A stretch of DNA of 64,000 bases from Elysia crispata (Eukaryota; Mollusca; Gastropoda; Plakobranchidae): the NCBI GenBank assembly GCA_033675545.1, contig JAWDGP010005686.1:352001-416000 (forward strand), read 5' to 3'. Of this stretch, positions 54,675 through 64,000 are shown piece by piece. Each line of letters opens with the position of its first letter. The stretch's first letter is position 1. The notes under the pieces were generated by a model, which did no database searches, was not told the origin of the DNA, and worked only from the letters and a program-made list of their open reading frames with translations. A program made the translations under genes and the position numbers.

Positions 54675-55721
54675 CAGTAGTCTCCGGATAAAAGCACGCC
54701 AGTTAAAAGCACGCTTCGGTTAAATACACGCTGAAGAGGTCTGACCGATTTTTTACTATGTAATCGGTATACTCTAAACGCACGCTACATCGCCTAAACG
54801 CACGCTTTGAAATTATTAAATCGGCATTGCTTACTATACCCGGTAGTAAAGTGGACCAAATATCCACGCTATTACGGCACATGGCAGCCTGAAAACCCTG
54901 CTACCATGCTTACACACATCATACCGGTACACGAAAGGGAAGGGGTGGAGGACAAAGGCTGTACACCAGTATCGTCGTATAGATCTAAACACACAATGCT
55001 CTCTACCTGGGCCATGGGATCGGCCATAAGCTTGGGTGGGTAGGGAGGGGAGGGTTGGAGTGGAGCACAGGCAAGGTGATGCAATTTTCGCTGCTTTGTG
55101 CCTGCCTGGTCAGATCTATCCATTACGGCTAGTATCCTCTCCCCTCCTCCCTCGCTTTTTGCGTTGCACGGTTGTCTGACTCTGAGGTTCGCGCGTGGTG
55201 TATCACTGTCAGGCATCATCTGTGTAAAACAAGTCTAGTCATAGTCAAGATTGGTCGTTCACTCATTGCGATTTCATCCATCAGTAGAGTTGTGCAGTCT
55301 TCACTCTCAGAGTCTAGTCTCTTTTTTCATCGACATACTTGACACGATACATAATGTCTACTCACAAGACATTAACGTTGGAAACACAGCTTAAGATTCT
55401 AGACATTTTGTTCATGAAACTTCAATTGTCAATGTTGTTCCTTCTTACGAATGTCGTTATTTCAATGTTCTTTAATAAAAACAAATTAAAAAAAAAAAAA
55501 AAAAAAAAATAAAAGAACCCAAAACGTCGCTGAACTCAAAGGTTTAATAACCTCCCTTTCACGCCAAATGGTGTGTATAATCAAGGGAAATAACCTTGCA
55601 TTATGCAGTGGTATAAGGGAAGTAACCAAAATTTTTTCATTACTTTTTATAAAGACACGCATCTCCTATACGCACGCTATTGAAGCCTCCCGAGGACCGT
55701 GCGTTTATCCGGAGATTACTG
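54675..55721. mobile_element. pogo/Tigger-type non-autonomous element, 1047 bp
   Basis: The ends are CAGTAGTCTCCGGATAAA and, inverted, CAGTAATCTCCGGATAAA (17 of 18), flanked by TA (54673-54674 and 55722-55723). Related words (AAGCACGC, ACGCACGCT, CGCATCTCC) repeat near both ends. A long A run lies at about 55491-55509. The minus-strand frame at 54872-55219 has no recognisable transposase. Confidence 0.85.
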
Positions 55722-55723
55722 TA

Positions 55724-57000
55724 GCTAGACACTAATCAGTAAAACTTACATATAACGAGATACTCGGCTCTCACAGTATTTCATCGTTGGATAAAAGAAC
55801 TTTTAAAATGAAAAAAAAAAATTATATCTCAAAGGAGAGAACCCACCCAACAATTTTAATCAGTTATCTCTCTTTATTTCTAAACTGAATGAACGGACCT
55901 GACCAACTGTTGCGGAAGTGAAGTTTTGTTTCGCATTTTTTTTTAAATTAATACATATTAATGTATTTCTTCTTTAAAACACATTCATTTTTTAAACAAC
56001 TTCTTTAACTCTACCTACCCCACCCTCTCTCTCTCCCCCCTCTGTATGTAATCAGATTACACATGTATTGATCTTGCGTAAGCATGCCCCGTTTCTCTCT
56101 CTGGACCTTCCTAAATCCTAGTTCTCATAATTTCACACCCTATAACCCCCCTTCTCTTCCCTGCTGCTCTACCCTGCGGAGCGCACCCCCCCCCTCTCTA
56201 TCTCTTTTTTTTTTTTTTTAATCATGCCGCCAAGCCTTGCACCTAGCACTAGGTTTGAACTGCCCAGGAGGCTTTGTTTTCTCCATCTCCCTGTCGCGCT
56301 GGCCCTTCCCTTCTCCTCGATACACCCGTCCGCTTGCACACACACACACACACACACAAAGACACATCTTTAATCACACATGTCCGTGAATCTAATTTTT
56401 ATTACCGCCCAACAAAGAGCCCGACATATAGTGTAAGTTTTAAGTTTAATTATCAAAGCGTTTTTATTCTTTTATTGAGGCCCAAAACAGCCTTGTTTCA
56501 TCTCGCCGAGGTTGGTAATTTGCCACTCGTTGGATCCACGGTTAATTTATGAAGGCAAAGAGGGAAAAAAAAAAAAAACGGGATTTCGTCAATCCCTCGT
56601 TGAGCCCGAGGTCTCGTTGGATCCGAGCTTGTTAAATTTGAGGTTCAATGTCATGCGTCTGCTTTGAGAAAAATGTTTCAAAGAGAAGTTGATAGTTTAT
56701 GATATTTTCAGCTTATAATTAATTACCATATCAATTATCATCAGCAATATAATACCTTTGATGAATGATTGGATTTGTAAAGCAAGTAAGCCAGATAACT
56801 GAGATACATAATTAATTTAGTGAGAGTGGTTTGAGGGTGAGTAGGAATCTAGGATCAATATTAAATCGTACATGTATATATTTAGACTTAGAGCAAACAA
56901 ACCTTTTACATCCATCTAAGCTCAAGAGTCAGTGCTTAATTCTTTTGTTCAAATAAAGAAACCAAAACCAAACATGCAACTAACTACGGGGAGTTACATG
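55724..57000. other. Intergenic, low-complexity patches
   Basis: It contains a pyrimidine-rich stretch (56020-56220), a (CA)n tract at 56337-56359 and an A run at 56566-56578. No gene seen. Confidence 0.6.
56337..56359. repeat. (CA)n microsatellite
   Basis: Alternating C and A, 11 copies. Confidence 0.95.
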
Positions 57001-57016
57001 TGTATTTATATCGAAG

Positions 57017-57020
<4 letters not shown>

Positions 57021-57068
<48 letters not shown>
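57021..57068. repeat. (GA)n microsatellite
   Basis: About 22 copies of GA. Confidence 0.95.
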
Positions 57069-57070
<2 letters not shown>

Positions 57071-57481
57071 GGATGATGCAGCGAGATAGTAAAGGAAATC
57101 ATACCAATCAAGGTCCACCCTGGAGGCTTTTCAGCCTCTCGACGCACCGGTATCCATAGTCTCCAAAAACCTAGGAGACGGCAAGTAAAATTTAAAAAAA
57201 ACCAAAACAAAACTCGTTCAATTCAACAATTTGAACGACAGACCATGCTTTCCCACCAATGAAGCAGAGAGGTTACATTTATAGCCTTTGTGATTCTGAC
57301 TGGACACAAGTTGTAGCACATAAAGAATCACCAACAAAGAAGGCAGAGACTTACTTCATACCCACAACACACACACTCACCACATTAGCAACTTTCATTA
57401 CATCTCAGTAAACTCCTTCAATCCTCGGCTTCACAATAACGAGAAGCTGGGATTGACCTGTAACTACATGTTGATTGGTTG

Positions 57482-57482
57482 T

Positions 57483-57581
<99 letters not shown>

Positions 57582-57606
57582 GAAGACGACCACCACTACC
57601 ACCACC

Positions 57607-57663
<57 letters not shown>

Positions 57664-57682
57664 GCTGTTGCTGCTGCTGCTG

Positions 57683-57752
<70 letters not shown>

Positions 57753-57775
57753 AGCTACTGCTGTTGCTGCAGTAC
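57482..57775. repeat. (TAC)n trinucleotide tract, about 290 bp
   Basis: Mostly TAC, with CAC and GCT triplet patches at about 57580-57620, 57661-57685 and 57751-57770. It is open in several frames on both strands (poly-Thr, Tyr, Leu or Val), which is a property of the repeat and not evidence of a gene. Confidence 0.97.
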
Positions 57776-57901
57776 CAATACCTCTACTCCTGCTACTGCA
57801 TCTCTGTACCTCTCTCCTTTCCTTTCGTTTGTAAAAATATTAATTTTTAACACAGTTTATTAGTTACATAAATTATTTAAGACTTTTTTTTGGTGGTAAG
57901 T

Positions 57902-57917
57902 GGGGGGGGGGGGGGGG
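57902..57917. repeat. Homopolymer of 16 G
   Basis: Uninterrupted G run in intergenic sequence. Confidence 0.95.
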
Positions 57918-59096
57918 ATAATCGAAGTACGTTTCAATTTCTTTTTACATGTACATGTAATATCTGTAATATCTGTGGTGTTTGTTTATACGTTTGGCTT
58001 GATGAAGGAGCAAAGCTGAGGGTTTAAGCCTAGGCTGTGTTCGTTTTGTAATACATGTTATCCTATATAGAGCTGCGCTGTACTTCTTTTTCTTATTTTT
58101 CTTAAGTTCCTTTTGATATTTTTCTCCATTAGCCTTGCATTTCTACTACTCAGTACCAGGGTCTCTATTGTCCATGCAACTCTGCACTAATCAACTTATA
58201 TATCACAATCACTCAGTGGGTTTTCGCAAAGGTATATTGCTACCTATCTTAGTATCTGAATCTAATGGGACTGTTCGAAAGCTTCGACCACAGAGGTGCA
58301 TTACGGACCAACAAACGTTCATTTTTTATTAAATGCTTAAATCTGCATTCTACATCAATACTACTAACCGGTCGCTAGTTACGTTATGTAGCTGATACAG
58401 TGATACCTAAAAGTGCCCAATATTGGTTAGCAGTTAGATCTATATCTTGTAAGTACTAACGTTCACCTTTTTTTTTTCTTATTTTTTCTTTTTTAGGTCT
58501 AGAGCTAAGGTAGTAAAATATCCAACATTTATCAAAACTACTTTATGGTTGACTCAGTAAATATACGCGTGTACCATTTATCTAGATCTAGATCTAGATC
58601 TAGACTAGATCTAAATCTAAATTCTAAAATTAAATCACCTAAATTCCATAAATCAAATGCTTTTGAAATAATACAGATCTAATCGAGATCTAGAGTCATA
58701 AGGCAGCGCACAATGCTCAGAATGTAAATTAAGCTTTTATTTCAAGAGATGCGTTATTAGCTTATTTGAAAAGAAATGAGTTAGAATTAAAAAAAAAAAA
58801 AAAAAATCACACCCCTTTTAACCCATCCGGAAAAGTTATGGTTTTTTTTTCTTAAAAAGAGTCAGTTGTGTAGACTAATATTTTATATATTTCTTGCAAA
58901 AAAAAACAAAACCTCGAGGTAGTGAAGTAGGGTTTAAAAGGTGATGGAGTCTCATGTTATAGGGAAGTTCTTGTTGATCTAAAAATTGTGTATAGCTTGA
59001 ACAGTTGAAGAAAACAAAATTTCACCTTTTTTTTTAATGTTTTACCAGAGAAGGAAGCATTAACCATAGAAAATAATGTGAATTTAATAAGTCATA
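57918..59096. other. Intergenic, no gene seen
   Basis: AT-rich sequence with the TCTAGATC tract at 58581-58620 and an A run at about 58791-58806. Confidence 0.6.
58581..58620. repeat. TCTAGATC-type tandem repeat
   Basis: Consecutive TCTAGA/GATCTA units decaying into CTAAATCTAA. Confidence 0.85.
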
Positions 59097-59640
59097 CAGT
59101 GGGACCTCAAAATTGGGAAACCCAGGAAATGGGGACGAATTTGAAAGAAACAAAATTTTTCCAACACAAATTACCCTCTTAATCAGGAACATGGCCCTGC
59201 CAAATCGTGAAGCAATTATTATCTGATATACAAACAATGTATTGAGGAAAAAAAAAAAAGAATCCCAAAATTTGTAGGGCCTAATATAAACGGAAATGAA
59301 AGGGCCTTTCGGCGCAGTCACAATGGTGCTTCAGAGACCTTTATTAACAAAGATAAAACTTGTACAGGTAAGAACAGTAAATTAACTTGCACTTTTTCAC
59401 CCTTCATGCCACACAATCATAAGGACAGATCTAACTTTGGATTTGAAGCTTAAAGTCATGGATGACTTAGACAAGCCCAACTCAACTTTAGTGAAGGCTC
59501 GAGAGAAAATTGGCATATCAAAATTAAGTTGGACCCATTGCAAGGGGGAAGGGGGAGGGAACAAAATCCCAAGCAACTGGGTAAATCGGGAAGAATTTGA
59601 AATCCAGGGACTTTTCCTGATTAGTGAGGTCCCATTGGAC
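59097..59640. mobile_element. Probable MITE with imperfect CAGTGGGACCTCA ends
   Basis: CAGTGGGACCTCA follows TA at 59095-59096. Near 59626-59640 the inverse TGAGGTCCCAT is followed by a diverged terminus and TA. GGGACCTCA words and the flanking TA fit a decayed pogo-type element. There is no transposase. Confidence 0.5.
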
Positions 59641-59749
59641 TAAAAAAAACAACTGGCCCTGTCCATATCAATTGACCATGACAAATATAAAATTCAGTGA
59701 AGGAGATGACTGGCAATACACTCAAACAAAAGGAAGTAAATTTTATATA

Positions 59750-60605
59750 CTGTGGAATCCACTTGAATTCAAAACCACGCTGCAATCCTGTTTTTTCTTC
59801 TTCTTTGTTTAAGTAATGATTTTCTGATAAAGCTAACAACTCGAGGACATTCTTGTTTAAAGTCAACACCTCGCGGTGGATGGAAAAAGGTGGAACCCAT
59901 AGAAACAGGATGCACAGAAATGCGTGGGCAGGATAAAGCTTTTTGTTTGTAAACCCAATACACTTATACAGTCAGTAAGTCATTGTGTATTAATATAGCA
60001 TGCAAAACAAGGCCTAACTATGTTAGTGTGGTCTTGCACGGTTGTTACAGTAACAAAGAAGGGCGCGTAGGACGTGGGCGGGATGGAGGCTGGGTGTGTC
60101 TAAATGTAGACCTAATTTAACCTTGGCTCACACCATTCATGGCAAACAGCGTATTGTTTTCTCCCCAACTGCTACTTGCCTTCAATAATGGCGTTTTTTT
60201 AGAACCTTTGATAATGCTAAACAATTTTTTTAGTCTGGCCATATTTTTTTCTGGTGAAAACAACGGAAGTCCCAAGGCCATACTAAAACGTAAAAGAGGG
60301 TAAAGCTGAAAAAAATATAGCAGGAATTGTAAGTATGTATGCATATTTTGTGTTTTTATGTGTAGTGCATCAAGTAGTTGAAACAGATGTCGTGTGGTTT
60401 TCTCTTTCCCTAAATAAATTATAGTATAAATTTACCATAAATATAAGGAACAAAATGGAGACTGCAAATGGAGACCACTACCATAAGTAACAAAAGACGA
60501 AAGGGACACAATATCTTTTTGGACTTGTTTCTTGGAAATGGATAAAGTCAACACTTTCTTTGGTCCCAAGGTGTTGACTTTAACTGTTTAAGCAGATTCC
60601 ACTTT
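59750..60605. mobile_element. Probable inverted-repeat element
   Basis: TTAAAGTCAACACC at 59857-59870 is exactly inverted at 60570-60583. GTGGAATC near 59752 is matched by GATTCCAC near 60595-60602. A direct partial copy, TAAAGTCAACAC, lies at 60543-60554. Ends and duplication are uncertain. It lies just upstream of the CMC2 coding exon. Confidence 0.45.
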
Positions 60606-60699
60606 ATCTATACATTTTTTTTAGTTGCAAGTATTATGTATTTCATTTTTGTATTTATGTTATATGGATTTATTTAACATTGCAGGTAGTCCACAAAGG

Positions 60700-62872
60700 A
60701 TGCACTCAGACCTTTCTCCTCATCTTCATTCTGATGAATGTAATGCTCTTATTGCAGCCCTCAAGAAATGTCATGCTGAGGTAGGTTTTCATGTACTGAA
60801 GTTAAAATTGTATATGTATTTTTAAACTTACCAGTCCCACCATTTTTTTTTCAGTAATCAGAATAGACATACAAATATCTGCAAAGTTAGAAATTTTGCA
60901 TGGCTAAGTTGCCATCTAATTACTGCTGCACGCTTTTTTCAGTCCTTTGGAAACTCTTCTCTTATATATGCCCTGCTTTTCTCTTTTTCGCACAGAATCT
61001 GTTTAAATTGGACCCTGAATTTGAAATCTAGATGGATCTTTTCACCTATATATACTTTGTCAAATTTTCTTTGGAAACATGGAGAAAATATGGCTGATTT
61101 TAACTCTGATATCCATTATGTGCTCTTGCTTTCAATAAAATAAGTTTAGATTAAAAGAGAGAAAATATTTCATATCTATACATGTACTTCATATTGCTCT
61201 TTTGGTTTTGGACATATATGATGTAACTGGTACAGTAGAACAACAGAATAATTATTAAATCTTTTCTTAGTATGTCAGTTTATTTTGGGTAGTAAAGTCA
61301 GGGGTAACAAAGCTGGCTGGCATCATGTTTATGGTACCACAGTTATTGGGACTTTCATAAATGATAATCATGTTGCCCATTATTTTGCTTCTAAAGATGG
61401 CATGGATTACATATCATTGCCAAAGAACTAGAGTTATATTCAGGAATATCCAAAAGCAAAGACAGTTGTTGGACTAGGAGTGGGCAGTCTTAGAGTTGGG
61501 GCTGAGCAGTTGCATAGAGCAGATCTTATAACAATTAACATATAGAGAATAGTTTTAGATGTACTTTTCAGTTCAGTTTGATAGAAAAGCCGAGAGTCAG
61601 TAAACTATAGTTTGTAGTTTGATCTCACTCCAATGCAGCCAAGATGTCATAACCTCACTCTCAGCTTGGGCAGACGAAGAGAGAGAGTTATAAAAAAGTT
61701 TAGAGTTAGATCTTGGGTTGAATTTTACTATAAAAGTCGGAAAGCAGAAGCCAACCAGCACTGTAGTCAGCCTCATCCTTGAAAACATAAATTGTTAGAT
61801 ATGAAACCAGAAAGCAAAAGAATTTATAATCATATCTTTCAATAATGCACTTTTTACTTGTCAGAGAATGCCTTTCTGTGGATAAAGTGATTCCAAGGGA
61901 TTACCATGTTAGCTCCTAAAAGAAATTACAGACAATCTCTTCTCTATTCTCTATCTCTCCAACCTCCAAAGCACAAATGCTAAGTACTAAGGTATGAAGC
62001 CTCTAAACCCCTTCTAGCCAGGACAAGTTAGTTAATTTGGTTTTTCTTACAAGTTACAGTCAATTTTGATATTATATAACGGAAAAAGGTTAATTCTAAT
62101 TTTCATGTACTTTTTTTCTTGGTTTTATTCTTGTCATTCCAGTAAATCTAATTTTTTTTAAAAGATTGCATTTGAGTGTTTTGAAAGGTGATGGACAGGG
62201 GCTGCAATAGCTTGTAAATATTGATCTTACAAATATGTAATATACATTATTTACTCATGATTCATTGCTAATTATTGTAATGGTGAAGGCTTTTACTGCA
62301 ACCTTATTCATGACTAAATCAATGTTTTACCTCTATGTCCCCTTCAAACTCAAAGTTGTTTCTATTCAAGATCAGCTACATGAGTCGTGTATTTTTCTCA
62401 CAGCTTAAAATGGCCTGTCAGGATTCTTTTGATTTAAAAATGAATACAATGTATTTTAATCGTGGTAAATCATAGATCTTCAAACTAAAGACAATTTTGG
62501 AAGTTTAAAATTACAAAAATACATGAATGTTAGGTGAGCAATGCTACATACATGTACATAGTATGTCATGACACACTGTCAATTAAAAGCAAAAATGCAT
62601 CACCCATTCACATACACACTTGCAAATTTTTAAGAAAAATTCAATTGAGAATGTACATGTAGGCCTATTTCTTTTTATGACATGCATTAAAAAATAAAAA
62701 TTCGTAGCCTATGTTTTCAATTTCAAGCTCTGTGCTTATGGCAATTTTTTTAAAACTGATTGATATGAATGTTGAAAAATTATATATATGCATTACAGAT
62801 CCACCTTAGAGGTAAATTGTAGAATATTTTTTTTAGACTACTACCACTACTACTACTACTACTACTACTGAG

Positions 62873-62911
<39 letters not shown>

Positions 62912-63259
62912 CACTACTACTACCACTACTACGACTACTACTACTACAACTACTACTACTACTACTACTACTACAACTACTACGCTACTTGACATAAATA
63001 CTTATATATATATATATATATATATATGATTGTATACGGAGGATGGAAAATATTCATTGTAGGTGTTCATTGTTAGAATGTTTTACACATTGTTAGAATG
63101 TTTTACATATAAATGATATATGCTCCTTGCTATGTATTTATGCGTTTAAAAAAAATAATTATGCTTTAATTTTCACTGAATGTTCAGAATCCTTTCAAAA
63201 AATTTCTTGGAGTATGCACTGCTGCTGACAGAGAGATGACAAAATGCTTGCGACGAGAG
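60700..63259 (+). CDS. CMC2: CMC2, mitochondrial twin-CX9C protein (partial, 3' end outside window)
   Basis: Two coding exons: 60700-60780 (exon from the acceptor at 60685, ATG at 60700) and 63188-63259, joined in phase 0 with GTAGGT donors on both. The encoded 51 residues begin [15 protein letters not shown], matching human CMC2 (MHPDLSPHLHTEECN), and carry two CX9C motifs: Cys14 to Cys24 and Cys35 to Cys45. Human has the same spacing between them. The protein is imported to the mitochondrial intermembrane space, where the four Cys form two disulfides in a helical hairpin, and it assists cytochrome c oxidase biogenesis. The remaining C-terminal exon or exons (about 28 residues in human) lie past 64000. 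A non-coding first exon upstream of 60686 is implied by the acceptor. Confidence 0.9.
60781..62836 (+). other. CMC2 intron between coding exons
   Basis: AT-rich intron sequence. No second gene or structured element was recognised before the triplet tract at 62837. Confidence 0.6.
62837..62989. repeat. (TAC)n trinucleotide tract
   Basis: TAC repeats with CAC and CAA interruptions, in the CMC2 intron; same motif as the 57.5-kb tract. Confidence 0.95.
63003..63028. repeat. (TA)n microsatellite
   Basis: Alternating T and A just before the second CMC2 coding exon. Confidence 0.95.
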
Positions 63260-63892
63260 GTAGGTTGTCATGTAATAGGTAATGCCTCAAAATAACATTG
63301 TATTACAAGGATGATAAAATTGCCAAGTAAACAGTTTTTTTTCCGGTCTATTTTAGTTTGTCTTTACTCTGCATACTTAAGACTAAATTATTTTTGTCCT
63401 AAGTGATGATGGTGCTGCAGGCAAGAGCAACAAATTGATGTTGGTGAGACTGAGAGCAGGTCCAAGTGGCGATGTGCTGTTTTCGAGATAGGAGGATGAT
63501 TCTGTTTTTATTTTTTCAAAAGTATCAAGTCTAATGAATAATGATGAAAGCACACAATGGAAAAATTCAAGAAAGCCAGCAAGCAATATAAGAGTTCTGT
63601 ATAACTGTTAGTGTCACCATTACCTGTGTTTATTCATTTAATGCATCTCTATGTGCCTGCTCTCACCATCATCAGTTTCATGCTTCCTTGACTATGAACA
63701 TCACATGTCACCTATACCTGCTTTTACAGACATGACCAGCACCAGTCTTTTACTATTATGATTATCGGTATGTGTTTGGCTACAACAGCAGCGCTATCAT
63801 CAGTTTTCTACTGAAACCAGTATTTGTTCTTACTAATACTAGCAGTCACCATAAGTTTTCTGTCTTCATACTCATAGCAACAATATAGCCTG

Positions 63893-64000
63893 TGTTCTGC
63901 TGTCATTTGTACCTGTTCCTATCAGCAACACTATATCTAGTGCTCTGCTGTCATCTGTACCTGCTCCTGCCAGCAATATAACTAGAGCTCTGCTGTTGTC
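63893..64000. repeat. Degenerate 45-48-bp minisatellite, runs off the window
   Basis: CTCTGCTGTCATCTGTACCT-like units start near 63893, 63941 and 63986. Looser copies with CACCATCA, AGTTTTCT and CAGCAACA words seem to extend back to about 63655. Confidence 0.65.

Noticed and set aside
54872..55219. Minus-strand frame of 115 codons
   Set aside because: Lies inside the pogo-type non-autonomous element; no transposase motif.
57405..57863. Long poly-Thr, poly-Tyr, poly-Leu and poly-Val frames
   Set aside because: Artefacts of the (TAC)n tract, open on both strands.

Overview
This is animal nuclear DNA: AT-rich, intron-dense and full of DNA-transposon debris and microsatellites. Gene content and texture (scattered TCTAGATC blocks, many TACATGTA words, transposons with a RAG1-like N-terminus, known to me from the sea hare Aplysia) suggest a gastropod mollusc, probably a heterobranch. 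That taxonomic call is inference.

Three host genes are readable by splicing. (1) VPS35, the retromer core subunit, on the minus strand from 27780 down to 4522. Seventeen coding exons join in phase into 802 codons, and every junction is GT-AG. (2) A plus-strand gene (30751 to about 50478) joining an hnRNP C/RALY-type RRM to two BCL11A-like zinc fingers, which is an unusual architecture, with possible alternative last exons near 50.5-51.0 kb and 54.0-54.3 kb. (3) The first two coding exons of CMC2, a mitochondrial twin-CX9C protein, on the plus strand at 60700-63259; its end lies beyond the window.

The most interesting content is mobile. VPS35 intron 6 holds a 4135-bp transposon (14318-18452) with CACGGYGT ends, a 4-bp GGAG target duplication and a transposase of about 931 codons. 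Its N-terminus resembles the RAG1 N-terminal zinc region and its C-terminus has a RAG1/Transib/Chapaev-type DDE core with a CxxC insert. The frame is broken only at three homopolymer runs. A sibling (19504-22115) in the neighbouring intron 5 keeps the same ends, has lost the core, and has its leader plus start codon amplified as about four tandem 197-bp units. A third, antisense relic lies at about 29.6-30.6 kb. In both end-bearing copies a (T/C)TTTAG box sits 24 bp inside the left heptamer and 14 bp inside the right one, a spacer asymmetry like the 12/23 arrangement of RAG signals.

Other mobile DNA: a 5'-truncated LINE (9-945, minus); pogo/Tigger-like elements (2839-3289, a transposase relic from 47080, and 54675-55721); a piggyBac-type element with TTAA duplications (12317-13113); a long foldback (9728-10099); a CCGTATTC-ended MITE with an internal 25-base C run (32018-32511); and weaker inverted-repeat units at 59.1-60.6 kb. 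Simple repeats include a 170-bp (CT)n tract and a 290-bp (TAC)n tract.

The host genes have no evident joint pathway (endosomal sorting, RNA binding, cytochrome oxidase assembly). They are simply neighbours. All exon calls come from reading splice sites and remembered homologues; no search was run.
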